Assembly: GCF_002119685.1 (NCBI RefSeq)
Contig: NZ_CP021108.1
Coordinates: 372,001 to 436,000, forward strand
Length of the DNA stretch: 64,000 bases
Direction: 5' to 3'
From: Bordetella genomosp. 8
GTDB lineage: Bacteria > Pseudomonadota > Gammaproteobacteria > Burkholderiales > Burkholderiaceae_B
A program made the position numbers and the translations under genes. The stretch's first letter is position 1; every line of letters starts with the position of its first letter. Positions 1-9,049 of this stretch are shown here, one piece after another. Below the pieces are notes generated by a model that worked only from the letters and a program-made list of their open reading frames with translations, did no database searches and was not told the origin of the DNA.

Positions 1-109
1 CGGCCATGCCGTCGTCCGGAACGACCCGGTCCGCCGCGCCCTGTCCCGCGATCCAGTTGAAGGGGATGTTGTCGGCGTTGTCGTCGACCAGTTCCTGGAC
101 GGTAAGCAT
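1..109 (-). CDS. hprK: HPr kinase/phosphorylase, N-terminal fragment (cut by window edge)
   Basis: Only the first 36 codons are present; the gene runs off the left edge. The fragment starts MLTVQELVDDNADN and continues with NWIAGQGAADR, which I recognise as the N-terminus of betaproteobacterial HprK. The enzyme phosphorylates and dephosphorylates a serine of the PTS carrier HPr. The ATP-binding kinase domain lies outside the window. Its start is 13 bases after the ptsN stop, so the two are almost certainly co-transcribed, the standard arrangement in Burkholderiales. Confidence 0.85.
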   Translation of the reverse strand, partial: MLTVQELVDDNADNIPFNWIAGQGAADRVVPDDGMA

Positions 110-122
110 GGCGATGGAGAGA

Positions 123-578
123 TCAAAGAGTGCCGGTCGTCAGCATGCGATGGACGGCCACGGGATCGGTCTCCGTGGCCAGGGCTTCGCGCAGGGGCTT
201 GTTGGACATCAACTGTGCGAGCTCCGCGAGTATATCCAGGTGCTGCTGCGTGGCGTTTTCCGGGACCAGCAGGAACAGCAGCATGCTGACCGGCTGGTTG
301 TCCGGCGCGTCGAAGGGTACGGGACGGGACAGGCGGAAAAAGGCCGCGACGGCCTCGCTCAGGCTCTTGACGCGGCCATGGGGAACCGCCACGCCCTGGC
401 CCAATCCTGTGGAGCCCAGGCGCTCCCGGGCGAAGAGACTGTCGAACACGGTGGAACGCGCCAGGCCGTGATGGTTTTCAAAAAGCAGACCAGCCTGTTC
501 GAATGCCCGCTTCTTACTGGTGGCCAGCAGGTCAAGCACGACATTCCCTGCGGGCAGGATGCGGGGCAGATGATTCAT
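123..578 (-). CDS. ptsN: PTS IIA-like nitrogen regulatory protein PtsN
   Basis: 151 residues, the normal size for EIIA-Ntr, a cytoplasmic phosphoacceptor of the nitrogen-branch PTS that signals nitrogen, carbon and potassium status. The active-site histidine is H67 in the motif GVAVPHGR, and the LLFLLVPE segment of the PTS_EIIA_2 fold follows. hprK follows after 13 bases. No Shine-Dalgarno sequence precedes the ATG at 578, and a TATAAT box sits only six bases upstream of it (585-590), so the transcript could be leaderless. The family call is secure; the leaderless idea is inference. Confidence 0.95.
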   Translation of the reverse strand: MNHLPRILPAGNVVLDLLATSKKRAFEQAGLLFENHHGLARSTVFDSLFARERLGSTGLGQGVAVPHGRVKSLSEAVAAFFRLSRPVPFDAPDNQPVSMLLFLLVPENATQQHLDILAELAQLMSNKPLREALATETDPVAVHRMLTTGTL

Positions 579-882
579 GATTCGATTATATGTTCATACG
601 CCGCAACGCAAAAAAACAGCTGTGGCGGCAAGGTGACGCTTCATGCCGGGACAGTCGGCTGCGTACCTGTAACAGGGCGGATGGGGCGGTCGGGGGGATT
701 TGATGCGGGAGGGGCGCGGGGCGGCAGTAGCGAAAGTCGATGAATTCAGCTGCTGCGGTATTCGGCAAGGCCGATGCCCCGGAACATTTGCGCTCTGCGG
801 GACATCGGTGCTTTGGAGGTACGTTGCGCGTGTGGCGCGAACTTGGCGCTCGTCAACGAGCGTTCGTGAGCGCGGTGCGGCG
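579..882. other. Intergenic stretch between hpf and ptsN with no gene seen
   Basis: About 300 bases downstream of hpf and upstream of ptsN. Apart from the TATAAT-containing region next to ptsN I see only a short GC-rich hairpin (CGCTCG, loop tcaa, CGAGCG at 848-863) without a T-run. The short open frames here have neither a ribosome binding site nor a recognisable product. Confidence 0.5.
585..613 (-). promoter_or_regulatory. Candidate ptsN promoter very close to the start codon
   Basis: A perfect TATAAT on the minus strand (585-590) is preceded by weak -35 choices such as TTTGCG (607-612, 16-base spacer). A start about seven bases downstream of the -10 would fall at or next to the A of the ptsN ATG (578). 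The -35 element is poor, so this remains a candidate. Confidence 0.4.
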
Positions 883-1209
883 TCAGGCGGCCGCTACGGG
901 TAGTCGCTTCACGGACTCGGTGGCGTGGCTCTGGACCTTATCCTTGTGCTTGATGACCTGACGGTCGATCTTGTCGGCAAGCAAGTCGATGGCGGCGTAT
1001 AGGTTTTCATCCTGCGCTTCGCAATGGATGTCCTTGCCTCGTAGCCTCATGGTGACCTCGGCCGTATGCCGCAGCGGTTCCACGGAGAGCATGACTTGCA
1101 CATCGATGATGTGATCAAAATGCCGTAACGCTCGGGCCAATTTGTTCACTACGTACTCCCGGATCGCCGGGGTGACGTCGAGATGACGACCGCAGATGCT
1201 TAGATTCAT
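883..1209 (-). CDS. hpf: Ribosome hibernation-promoting factor (HPF/YfiA family)
   Basis: 108 residues. The start at 1209 (MNLSICGRHLDVTPAIREYV) has GGAG eight bases upstream and matches the family N-terminus; an in-frame ATG 13 codons further upstream lacks both. HPF binds the decoding region of 30S subunits and promotes inactive 100S dimers in stationary phase. The beta-alpha-beta-beta-beta-alpha fold is visible in TPAIREYVVNKLARAL and the later KDIHCEAQDENLYAAIDLL segment. It is the short form without the long C-terminal extension. It lies between lptB and ptsN; rpoN, which separates lptB and hpf in many relatives, is missing here. Confidence 0.93.
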   Translation of the reverse strand: MNLSICGRHLDVTPAIREYVVNKLARALRHFDHIIDVQVMLSVEPLRHTAEVTMRLRGKDIHCEAQDENLYAAIDLLADKIDRQVIKHKDKVQSHATESVKRLPVAAA

Positions 1210-1378
1210 AGTGCAATCTCCTTCTGCCAAGAAAAGGTTGGTGCGCACAGCGCGCGGGAATTGACGTTATCGATCTCCTTTTTGCGTTGAAGGCGGGCTG
1301 ATCGCCCACCCGGGAAAGTCCCGTTTCGTTCCGCTCCGCGGCTTCGGCGGACCGGGTCGAAACGCAGCCTGTAATCCT

Positions 1379-1406
1379 AGTGTAAAGACTCCAACGGGCT
1401 TTTCAA
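1379..1406 (-). promoter_or_regulatory. Candidate sigma-70 promoter of hpf
   Basis: On the minus strand TTGAAA (1401-1406) and TACACT (1379-1384) are separated by 16 bases, giving a leader of about 160 bases to the hpf start. The match to consensus is moderate (-35 four of six, -10 four of six). Confidence 0.4.
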
Positions 1407-1454
1407 TCCGTCCCCGAAAGAACTTCGGATGTGGATCAAATGCCGAGGCCACGG

Positions 1455-2243
1455 TTACATGCGGAAGTGCTCGCCCAGGTAGACGCGGCGCACGGCGGGG
1501 TTGCCGACGATGTCCTCCGGGTGCCCATCGGTGAGCACCTTGCCTTCGCTGATGATGTAGGCGCGGTCGCAGATGCCCAGCGTTTCGCGCACGTTGTGGT
1601 CGGTGATCAACACCCCGATGCCGCGGCTTTTCAGGAAGCGCACGATGCGCTGGATTTCGATCACCGCGATGGGATCCACGCCGGCGAAGGGTTCATCCAG
1701 CAGGATGAAGCGCGGGCTGGTGGCCAGCGCGCGGGCGATTTCCACGCGACGCCGCTCGCCGCCGGACAGCGAGATGGCGGTATTGCCGCGTATATGGCCG
1801 ATCTGCAGCTCTTCGAGCAGCAGCTCCAGGTTTTCGTTGATCGCCGCCGCCGAGATCTGCCGGCCGCGCTCATCCTGCTGCAGTTCCAGCACGGCGCGGA
1901 TGTTCTGCTCCACCGTCAGGCGGCGGAACACCGAGGCGTCCTGCGGCAGGTAGGAAACCCCCAGCCGGGCCCGCTTGTGGATGGGCAGGCCGGTGATGTT
2001 CTGGTCGTCGATTTCGATACGGCCGGCTTCGGCCGGCACCAGGCCCACGATCATGTAGAAGCTGGTGGTCTTGCCCGCGCCGTTCGGCCCCAGCAGGCCC
2101 ACGACTTCTCCGCTGTCGACCGAAAGCGACACGTCCTGCACGACGGTGCGGCCGTGGTAAGTCTTGCGCAGGCCGATCGCCCGCAGGCTGCTGGTGCGCG
2201 CGGTGGACGGGGTTTGGGTTTGTGGTGTGGCTTGCGTGATCAT
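1455..2243 (-). CDS. lptB: LPS export ABC transporter ATP-binding protein LptB
   Basis: 262 residues with all ABC ATPase elements: Walker A GPNGAGKT (52-59), signature LSGGE (159-163), Walker B FILLDEP (179-185) and an H-loop in LITDHN. Together with LptF and LptG it powers extraction of lipopolysaccharide from the inner membrane. The ATG at 2243 gives about 20 residues ahead of the usual LptB start; an internal start cannot be excluded. It follows lptA after 86 bases in the same direction and is the last gene of the kdsD-kdsC-lptC-lptA-lptB run. Confidence 0.95.
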   Translation of the reverse strand: MITQATPQTQTPSTARTSSLRAIGLRKTYHGRTVVQDVSLSVDSGEVVGLLGPNGAGKTTSFYMIVGLVPAEAGRIEIDDQNITGLPIHKRARLGVSYLPQDASVFRRLTVEQNIRAVLELQQDERGRQISAAAINENLELLLEELQIGHIRGNTAISLSGGERRRVEIARALATSPRFILLDEPFAGVDPIAVIEIQRIVRFLKSRGIGVLITDHNVRETLGICDRAYIISEGKVLTDGHPEDIVGNPAVRRVYLGEHFRM

Positions 2244-2329
2244 TGGGGGTCGATTCGGATAACTGGATGACGGCGGCGCGCGCCGACCGCGCCAGTGGCC
2301 CCTCGGGGCGCCGCTGGCGGCCGTGAAGA

Positions 2330-3130
2330 TCAGGGCTTGACGGCGGATTTGCCGGAGGACGCGTTGCCGCTGGACGGGCCATTGCGTCCGGCTCCCGACG
2401 TGGCGGCGGGCGTGGACGGCGTGCCGCCCTTGCCGGCGGCAGGCTTGCCGCCCTGCTGCGCCCGGCATTCCGCGATGGCGGCGTCGGTGCGCGCGCGCGG
2501 CTCCATCACCGACCGGACCCGGCCGGCCGGCGCCGCCGACTCGGGACCGCCTATGGCTTCGTAGGTGCCGGCCTTGTCGTTGTAGCGGACTTTCTGGCCG
2601 CGTATGGTATCGAAGGGCTTGCCGCAGATGTAGCGAGTGACCACCGCCTGGCCGATCAGGTCGAAGATGCTCTTGGTGCCGTCGTATTCCGCGCGGCGGC
2701 CGACGCCTTCGATGACTTCGAAGTTTTCAGGCCGCTCCTGCCGCACCGTGACCATCTTGCCCGGATTGGCCAGGGCGGTACCGTATTGGTTGCCCTGGGC
2801 GTCTTCGCGCATCTGCAACTCGTCGGAATGCAGGGTCATCAGGCCGCGCGTCATGATCACGTTGCCGGTGAACACGCTGGTCTTCTTGACGTCGTCGTAA
2901 TGCAGCTGTTCCGACAGGATGACCGTGTTGGGCTCTTCCGCCGGCGTCTGGGCGTTGCCCTTGCCGGACGCGCCGGAGGTCTTGCCCGCCGGCGCCGATG
3001 CGGCGGGCGTGGCGGGCGCGGCGGGGGTGGCCTGCGCATGGGCACCCGCGCTGGCGACGGCGCCGGCCACGGCCAGCATGGCACCCGTCAGCCAGGCGGA
3101 CGGCAGGCATTTGCGAAGTTCGATCATCAT
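2330..3130 (-). CDS. lptA: Periplasmic LPS-binding protein LptA
   Basis: 266 residues. A signal peptide ends near the AHAQA cleavage motif (about residue 33), an Ala/Pro-rich linker follows (about 34-65), then the OstA/LptA beta-jellyroll domain with [10 protein letters not shown] and [11 protein letters not shown]. The C-terminal 60 residues are a low-complexity Gly/Ser/Pro tail, longer than in E. coli. LptA bridges LptC to the outer-membrane LptDE complex. The start codon overlaps the lptC stop (ATGA at 3127-3130), implying translational coupling. Confidence 0.93.
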   Translation of the reverse strand: MMIELRKCLPSAWLTGAMLAVAGAVASAGAHAQATPAAPATPAASAPAGKTSGASGKGNAQTPAEEPNTVILSEQLHYDDVKKTSVFTGNVIMTRGLMTLHSDELQMREDAQGNQYGTALANPGKMVTVRQERPENFEVIEGVGRRAEYDGTKSIFDLIGQAVVTRYICGKPFDTIRGQKVRYNDKAGTYEAIGGPESAAPAGRVRSVMEPRARTDAAIAECRAQQGGKPAAGKGGTPSTPAATSGAGRNGPSSGNASSGKSAVKP

Positions 3131-3870
3131 TGTTTTTTTACGGAGGCGTGAGCGGGGGCCTGCGCGCGCGCGGCGGCGCCGGCAGGCGGTTGTGAATCGG
3201 AGCGCGGCGCGGGCGAGCCATCCGCGGGTGGGGATTGAGTGTCGTTCTGTCCCTTGGGCCGGCTCTTGGCGTCATCCTTGCCGCCGGAGCGCTGGGTGTC
3301 CGCGGGCGCGATTTCCACATTGGTGGACGAGAATACTTCCAACTGTCGGGTCTTGTTGTTGTACTTCATCCCCGTGCCATTCATGCGCGACTGGCCGCGC
3401 GTGACCAGGGCCGGCAGCGTGGTGCTGATGGTGTCTTCGTCGGGCAGGATGACCAGCTGTTCGCTGCGGACGTCCAGCGGCGGGGTGTCCGCGTCCGGTT
3501 GCCGGTGCATGTGCGCGTCCTTGTCCATGACGATGCGCTTGCCGCCCTGGTACATGGTGGCGGTCTGCGACGTGGCGACGGTAATGGGCGTGTTGGGCCG
3601 CAGGCCCACCGCGCGCGGATTCGTCACGACGTAGGAGTCGTCGTCCGGATAGTGTTCGCCGTAATCGCCTTCCATGCGGTTGATGGGCTTGCCGTCTTCG
3701 CCGGTGCGCACCATGACGAAATTGCGCGACCATGCGTCCATTTCGTGCGTCAGGCGGCGCGGCGGATCGATGGGCACGGCGCGTTGGGTATAGTCGGCGG
3801 CCCACCAGGTCCCGACGACCAGGACGAGCAGCAGGAACAGGGCGATGAGCGACGGGAAGCGTTCTTTCAT
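3127..3870 (-). CDS. lptC: LPS export inner-membrane protein LptC
   Basis: 247 residues starting MKERFPSLIALFLLLVLVVG, a single N-terminal membrane anchor followed by the periplasmic LptC jellyroll (EGDYGEHYPDDD and VTNPRAVGL regions). The C-terminal 55 residues are a Pro/Ala/Gln-rich tail not found in E. coli LptC. It sits 82 bases after kdsC and overlaps lptA by four bases. It passes LPS from LptB2FG to LptA. Confidence 0.92.
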   Translation of the reverse strand: MKERFPSLIALFLLLVLVVGTWWAADYTQRAVPIDPPRRLTHEMDAWSRNFVMVRTGEDGKPINRMEGDYGEHYPDDDSYVVTNPRAVGLRPNTPITVATSQTATMYQGGKRIVMDKDAHMHRQPDADTPPLDVRSEQLVILPDEDTISTTLPALVTRGQSRMNGTGMKYNNKTRQLEVFSSTNVEIAPADTQRSGGKDDAKSRPKGQNDTQSPPADGSPAPRSDSQPPAGAAARAQAPAHASVKKQ

Positions 3871-3952
3871 TCGATACGGAAGGTTCGGTGCCCCGCGGTG
3901 TCGTGGCCGGTGATCGAGGGTGACGGGCGGCGTGGCTGCATGGCGGCGGGGT

Positions 3953-4564
3953 TCACTGGATGGCCCCCGGGCCCAGCAGGCCGGGTGAAGCCAGCAGCGC
4001 GCCCAGGCGACCCTGGCAGGCCAGCAGTACGTCGCAGCATTCGCGCACCGCGCCGCTGCCACCGGGATGGCTGGCCACCCAGTGCGCGCCCTGCGCGACA
4101 TAGGCCGGCGCGTTGGGCACGGACGCCGCGAAGCCGGCGCGCTGCATGGCCGGCAGGTCGATGATGTCGTCGCCCATGTAGCCGGTCTGGTCCAGGGTAA
4201 CGCCAACGCGCTGCGCCAGCGTCGCCAGCGCGGCGCCTTTGTCGCGCACGCCCTGCATGACTTCCGCGATGCCCAGCTCCGCCGCGCGCCGGTCCACGAT
4301 GGGACCGGATCGGCCGGTGATCAGCGCGACGTTCACGCCGCCTTCGGCCAGCAATCGCAAACCGTGGCCATCCAGTGCGTTGAATCGTTTGAACAGTTCC
4401 CCATGCTCGCCGTAGTACAGGCTGCCATCGGTCAGTACCCCATCGACGTCGAAAACCATCAGGCGCACGGCCGCCGCCCGTTCCTTGACGATGGGCTGGA
4501 GGCGGGCCAGGATCAGGGCTTCTGCCGGATGCGTGGCGGAATGGGCGGGTGCTATCATGTTCAT
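3953..4564 (-). CDS. kdsC: 3-deoxy-D-manno-octulosonate 8-phosphate phosphatase KdsC
   Basis: 203 residues, HAD family without a cap domain. Motif I is DVDGVLTDG (residues 39-47), motif II lies in ALITGRSG, and motif III/IV in GYMGDDIIDLP. It removes phosphate from Kdo-8-phosphate. The first ATG overlaps the kdsD stop (4561-4564), which fixes the start and indicates coupled translation with the preceding Kdo enzyme. Confidence 0.95.
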   Translation of the reverse strand: MNMIAPAHSATHPAEALILARLQPIVKERAAAVRLMVFDVDGVLTDGSLYYGEHGELFKRFNALDGHGLRLLAEGGVNVALITGRSGPIVDRRAAELGIAEVMQGVRDKGAALATLAQRVGVTLDQTGYMGDDIIDLPAMQRAGFAASVPNAPAYVAQGAHWVASHPGGSGAVRECCDVLLACQGRLGALLASPGLLGPGAIQ

Positions 4565-5550
4565 ACTACCTTGGCGGCCATCAGGTCGTGCATGTGCAGG
4601 GCGCCGATCAGCGCGCCCTGTTGATCCAGGACGAGCATCTGGCTGACGCGCAGTTCGTCCATCTGCTGCGCGGCGACCACGGCCAGCGCATCGGCCGGCA
4701 CGGTATGCGGGGAACGCGTCATGCCGTCGATGATCTTCAGACCGCGGATATCCCCGTGGCGTTCAATCAGGCGGCGCAGGTCGCCGTCGGTGAAGATGCC
4801 CAACGGGTGCCGCCGGGCGTCGACGATCACGGTCATGCCCATGCGCTTGGCGGACATTTCTTCCAGGGCGCGGGACAGCGGCGCGTCGGCGGGCACCATG
4901 GGCAGCTCGTCGCCCTGGCGCATGACGTCGCGCACGTGCGTCAGCAGCCGGCGTCCCAGCGTCCCGCCGGGGTGCGAGCGGGCGAAATCCTCCGGCCCGA
5001 AGCCGCGGGCTTCCAGGCAGGCCACCGCCAGCGCGTCGCCCAGCGCCAGCGCCGCGGTGGTGCTGGCGGTCGGCGCCAGGTTCATGGGACACGCTTCCTG
5101 GGCCACGCTGACGTCCAGGTGGATATCCGCCTGCCGCGCGAGCTCCGACGTTGGATTGCCCGTCATCGCAACCACCCTGGTGCCCAGGCGGCGCACCGCC
5201 GGCAGGATGGTGAGCAGTTCGCCGCCCGATCCGGAATAGGAAATGGCGATCAGCACATCGTCCGGCGTGATCATGCCGAGATCGCCGTGCACGGCTTCCG
5301 CCGCATGCAGGAAAAACGAGGGCGTGCCGGTGGACGCGAGCGTCGCGGCCACCTTGCGGGCGATGTGTCCCGTCTTGCCGATACCGCTGACCACCACGCG
5401 GCCGCGGCAGTTCAGCAGCAGGTCGACCACGCGGGCAAAGGTATCGTCCAGGCGGGCTTCCAATTCAAGCAGGGCTTGCGATTCGATGCGCAGCGTGCGC
5501 CGGGCCGAGGCCAGCGCCGCGTCCGGAGTGATGGCGGGAAGGGCATTCAT
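4561..5550 (-). CDS. kdsD: Arabinose-5-phosphate isomerase KdsD (SIS plus two CBS domains)
   Basis: 329 residues. The SIS sugar isomerase domain spans about 45-180 (VVVSGIGKTGHIARK, ISYSGSGGE) and two CBS repeats fill 205-329 (MGMTVIVDARRHPLGIFTDG and the DELRVSQMLVLD region). It converts ribulose 5-phosphate to arabinose 5-phosphate, the first committed precursor of Kdo. It is the first gene of the Kdo/LPS-transport run and is divergent from purT with 174 bases between starts. Confidence 0.95.
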   Translation of the reverse strand: MNALPAITPDAALASARRTLRIESQALLELEARLDDTFARVVDLLLNCRGRVVVSGIGKTGHIARKVAATLASTGTPSFFLHAAEAVHGDLGMITPDDVLIAISYSGSGGELLTILPAVRRLGTRVVAMTGNPTSELARQADIHLDVSVAQEACPMNLAPTASTTAALALGDALAVACLEARGFGPEDFARSHPGGTLGRRLLTHVRDVMRQGDELPMVPADAPLSRALEEMSAKRMGMTVIVDARRHPLGIFTDGDLRRLIERHGDIRGLKIIDGMTRSPHTVPADALAVVAAQQMDELRVSQMLVLDQQGALIGALHMHDLMAAKVV

Positions 5551-5724
5551 GGCGCGATTTTAATCGCAGCGCGGGATTTGCCGCCGTCCGATGGTGATCC
5601 CGTGGTCATCTCGTCGTGATCTTTCAGTCACGGCATGGCCGGTTGCCGCCCCCCCGGGGCCTATGGCATGCTGGCGGGCTCTTCCCGCACGGGCCGCGGC
5701 CCGGATTTTCGAACAGGCTTACCC

Positions 5725-6960
5725 ATGTCCACCACGTCCACGATCGCCGCTCCCCGCTTCGGCACGCCGCTCACACCCGCCGCCACCCGCGTCATGCTGC
5801 TGGGGGCCGGGGAACTGGGCAAGGAAGTCGTCATCGCGCTGCAGCGGCTGGGCGTGGAAGTGATCGCGGTGGACCGTTACGCCGATGCGCCCGGGCAGCA
5901 GGTCGCCCATCGCGCCCACGTGGTGTCCATGACGGATGCCGACGCGCTGCGCGCCATCATCGAGCGGGAGCGGCCGCACGTGGTCGTCCCCGAAATCGAG
6001 GCCATCGCCACGGATCTGCTGGTGGACCTGGAAGCGGCCGGCACCGTGCGCGTCACGCCGACGGCGCGGGCCGCGCGCCTGACTATGAATCGGGAAGGCA
6101 TCCGCCGACTGGCCGCCGAAACGCTGGGCCTGCAGACTTCGCCCTATCGGTTCGTCGATACCGAAGCCGAGTTGCGCGAGGCCATCGATGGCGGCATCGG
6201 TTATCCCTGCGTCATCAAGCCGGTGATGTCCTCGTCCGGCAAGGGCCAGTCCGTCATCAAGGGGCCGGATGACGTGGCCGCCGCCTGGCGCTACGCCCAG
6301 GAAGGCGGCCGCACCGGCGCCGGCCGCGCCATCGTGGAAGGCTTCATCCGCTTCGATTACGAGATCACGCTGCTGACGGTGCGCGCCCGCGCCGCCTCCG
6401 GCGAGATCGAAACCCGTTTCTGCGCGCCCATCGGGCACAAGCAGGTGGACGGCGATTATGTCGAAAGCTGGCAGCCGCATCCCATGTCCGCCACCGCCTT
6501 GCAGCGCGCCCGCGATATCGCCCTGGCCGTCACCGGCAACCTGGGCGGCCTGGGCCTGTTCGGCGTGGAATTGTTCGTGGCCGGCGACCAGGTATGGTTT
6601 TCCGAAGTCAGCCCGCGTCCCCACGACACGGGCATGGTGACCATGATCACCCAGGTGCAGAACGAGTTCGAACTGCACGCCCGGGCCCTCCTGGGGCTGC
6701 CGGTGGACGTCACCCTGCGCCAGCCCGGGGCCAGCGCGGTGATCTACGGCGGCGTGGACGCTGGCGCCGTCACCTTCGATGGTGTCGCGCAGGCGCTGGC
6801 CGAGCCCGGCACCGATATCCGCCTGTTCGGCAAGCCGGAGTCCTTCGTCAAGCGGCGGATGGGCGTTGGGCTGGCGACCGCCGATACCGTGGAAGCCGCC
6901 CGCGAAAAGGCGTTGCGCGTCGCCGGCGCCGTTACCGTCAAGGCCGCGGCGGGCGCGTGA
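5725..6960 (+). CDS. purT: Formate-dependent phosphoribosylglycinamide formyltransferase (GART 2)
   Basis: 411 residues, ATP-grasp enzyme of purine synthesis that formylates GAR using formate and ATP. Visible motifs are [12 protein letters not shown] (nucleotide fold near the N-terminus), [15 protein letters not shown] (ATP-grasp loop), [12 protein letters not shown] (metal-binding region) and the C-terminal [10 protein letters not shown]. The ATG at 5725 puts the N-terminus at [18 protein letters not shown], as expected for PurT; upstream in-frame starts would add an untypical 30-residue leader. Confidence 0.95.
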   Translation: MSTTSTIAAPRFGTPLTPAATRVMLLGAGELGKEVVIALQRLGVEVIAVDRYADAPGQQVAHRAHVVSMTDADALRAIIERERPHVVVPEIEAIATDLLVDLEAAGTVRVTPTARAARLTMNREGIRRLAAETLGLQTSPYRFVDTEAELREAIDGGIGYPCVIKPVMSSSGKGQSVIKGPDDVAAAWRYAQEGGRTGAGRAIVEGFIRFDYEITLLTVRARAASGEIETRFCAPIGHKQVDGDYVESWQPHPMSATALQRARDIALAVTGNLGGLGLFGVELFVAGDQVWFSEVSPRPHDTGMVTMITQVQNEFELHARALLGLPVDVTLRQPGASAVIYGGVDAGAVTFDGVAQALAEPGTDIRLFGKPESFVKRRMGVGLATADTVEAAREKALRVAGAVTVKAAAGA

Positions 6961-6964
6961 TGCG

Positions 6965-6999
6965 AAAACGCCCCCGGACGGCATTGCCGCCCGGGGGCG
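6965..6999 (-). terminator. Rho-independent terminator for the binding-protein gene
   Basis: Minus-strand stem with CGCCCCCGG (6969-6977) and CCGGGGGCG (6991-6999) arms around a 13-base loop, followed by four T on the minus strand (AAAA at 6965-6968). It sits just inside the convergent gap between purT and the gene ending at 7033. Confidence 0.7.
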
Positions 7000-7032
7000 C
7001 CCGGCCGCCGCGAGGCGGCGTCCCGCGGTTTT

Positions 7033-8667
7033 TTACTTGCCGGTGCCGTTGTCCGGCTTGGTCGACATCGCCAGCGTGTACTGGTCGCGCCGTCCTTCGT
7101 AGCTGATGCCCTTCCGGTAGGCCCACAGGGTGCTTTCGAAGTGCAGGGGGATCAGCGGCACGTCGGCCAGCGCGATTTTGGTCGATTCCTCCAGCAGCTT
7201 GCGGCGCTGGTCGGCGTCCACCGTGACCGCCGCCTGGCGATACACCTTGTCGAAGGCCGGGTTGGAGTAGCCGCCGTAGTTGCTGGTGCCCAGCGAGTTG
7301 GCGGCGTCCAAGGACGTTACCCACAGCTGGAACAGCGCCGACGCCTCGCCCACTTCCGAAGGCCAGCCGCCCATCGAGAAACTGAACTCCTTCTTGGCGC
7401 GCTTGGGGAAATAGATGGACGCCGTCATGGCATCCACATTCGTCTTGATACCGATGCGCGACAGATACTGCGCCACCGCCTGGGCAACCTGGCCGTCATT
7501 GATATAGCGGTCGTTGGTCGACGAAATGGTCAGCTCGAAGCCATCGGGATACCCGGCGTCCGCCAGCAGTTTCTTGGCCGCCGCGGGGTCGTACTTGATC
7601 TCGGGCGCATGCGCCAGGCCGCCGAACATGCCGTCCGGCATGTACTGGTAGGCCGGGGTCGCCATGCCGTCCATGATGCGTTGCGTGATCGCCTTGCGGT
7701 CGATCGCCATATTGATGGCCTGGCGCACGCGCAGGTCCTGCAGCGGGTTCTTGCCGTTGGCGGCCTTCACGAACGGGCTGGGATTGCGCCCCACGTCGGG
7801 CTGGAAGAACACCAGCCGGGTGGAGGGCGTGGCCACGTAGGCGAATTTGGGATTTTCCTTCAAGCGCTGGATGTCGCGGGCGGCCGGGTTTTCGATCAGG
7901 TCGAAATCGCCGGACAGCAGGCCCGTCATGCGCGGGCCGGCGTTCGGCACCGGCACCATTTTCACTTCCTTCCAGTACGGCTTCTGGCCCCAGTAGTGTT
8001 CGTTGCGCACGAGCTCGATGCCCGTGCCCTTTACGTAGGACTTCAACACATAGGGGCCGGTGCCGATGGCGTCCTTGCCGTTATTGAAGTCGACCACGGT
8101 AGGCCAGGGGCCCGTCACGCCGCAGCCTTCCTTGGGCGCGAAGGTCAGCTTGCCGTGCGGCACGATGCCGTTCCAGATGATGGGCAGCGAGCGCGCGACT
8201 TCGGCCGGCATGACCGGCAGCGGCTGGCGGGTCTTGATGATGACGGTGTAGTCGTCCGGCGTCTGCACGTCGGTGAACATCTGCGTCAGCGTGGCGTACG
8301 AGCTGGAGATGTTCGTCTCGTTATTCAGCGTGCGGCAGATCGTGAACAGCACGTCCTGCGACGTGAAGGGCTTGCCGTTGGAGAACGTGACGCCATGGCG
8401 CAGCTTGAATTCCCAGGTCAGGTCGTCCAGGTTCTTCCAGGACGTCGCCAGGGACGGCACCAGGTTCATGTCGGCGTCGCGCGAGATCAGTGAACTGTAG
8501 ACGTGGGCGGAGAAAGCATCGTTCGCCGTCATCTTGTGATAGTGGGGATCGGCGGATGTGGGCTCTGCCGACAGGGCGATTTTCAGGGTCTGCGCCTGGG
8601 CCGGGATGGCGGTGGCGATACCGGCGCTGGCGCAAAGCAGCGCCAGGGCGTGACGGGTGGACAGCAT
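7033..8667 (-). CDS. ABC transporter substrate-binding protein, family 5 (peptide/nickel type)
   Basis: 544 residues. A signal peptide MLSTRHALALLCASAG ending at IPAQAQ is followed by the SBP_bac_5 fold (ALSAEPTSADPHYHK; LTWEFKLRHGVTFSNGKPFTSQDV). The start at 8667 has GGAG eight bases upstream. Such proteins deliver di- or oligopeptides, or unrelated small ligands, to an ABC permease. No permease or ATPase genes are nearby, so it is an orphan binding protein that must pair with a transporter encoded elsewhere. Ligand cannot be predicted. Confidence 0.9.
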   Translation of the reverse strand: MLSTRHALALLCASAGIATAIPAQAQTLKIALSAEPTSADPHYHKMTANDAFSAHVYSSLISRDADMNLVPSLATSWKNLDDLTWEFKLRHGVTFSNGKPFTSQDVLFTICRTLNNETNISSSYATLTQMFTDVQTPDDYTVIIKTRQPLPVMPAEVARSLPIIWNGIVPHGKLTFAPKEGCGVTGPWPTVVDFNNGKDAIGTGPYVLKSYVKGTGIELVRNEHYWGQKPYWKEVKMVPVPNAGPRMTGLLSGDFDLIENPAARDIQRLKENPKFAYVATPSTRLVFFQPDVGRNPSPFVKAANGKNPLQDLRVRQAINMAIDRKAITQRIMDGMATPAYQYMPDGMFGGLAHAPEIKYDPAAAKKLLADAGYPDGFELTISSTNDRYINDGQVAQAVAQYLSRIGIKTNVDAMTASIYFPKRAKKEFSFSMGGWPSEVGEASALFQLWVTSLDAANSLGTSNYGGYSNPAFDKVYRQAAVTVDADQRRKLLEESTKIALADVPLIPLHFESTLWAYRKGISYEGRRDQYTLAMSTKPDNGTGK

Positions 8668-8893
8668 GGATGTACTCCGCGAAGAGGCGAGCGATAACGG
8701 CGGGCTCGCCGGTAGGGCCGCCTTGCGTGGCTCGGGCCGCGGTCCCCGCGACGGGGCGGCCCGAGATGCAAAAGCAACCAACTCATTATCAGACTATCGC
8801 CGAAGCGGGCGATTATCGTGACGGGGTGGAAACGCTGTCAATGCGCGTTAGCCAGAAGACGCGGGAAGCGGGCGATTTGGCGCGCCTGAAAAG

Positions 8894-8949
8894 GCAATGG
8901 CCGGCATCGCGCATGCAACAGTTGCCCGATGCGCGATGCCGGCCATTGC
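8894..8949. repeat. Perfect 21-base inverted repeat with 14-base loop
   Basis: The left arm 8894-8914 (GCAATGGCCGGCATCGCGCA plus T) is the exact reverse complement of 8929-8949. The loop (8915-8928) itself contains GCAACaGTTGC, so the cruciform could be longer. No T-run follows on either strand, which argues against a simple terminator. REP-like element or protein-binding dyad are the alternatives. Confidence 0.85.
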
Positions 8950-9002
8950 GGCGCGGCGGTACTGCTTGCACTGCTTTACTGACGATTGCTCTACTGCTCG
9001 AT

Positions 9003-9049
9003 GCTGCACTGCGTACTGCCACAGTGCGTACGGCTGCACTGCGTACTGC
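9003..9049. repeat. Two copies of a 17-base direct repeat in a CTGC-rich tract
   Basis: GCTGCACTGCGTACTGC occurs at 9003-9019 and again at 9033-9049, a 30-base period, inside about 100 bases dominated by ACTGC and GTGC words. It adjoins the inverted repeat at 8894-8949. Confidence 0.75.

Noticed and set aside
848..863. Hairpin CGCTCG-tcaa-CGAGCG downstream of hpf as a terminator
   Set aside because: No T-run on either strand and the stem is only six pairs.
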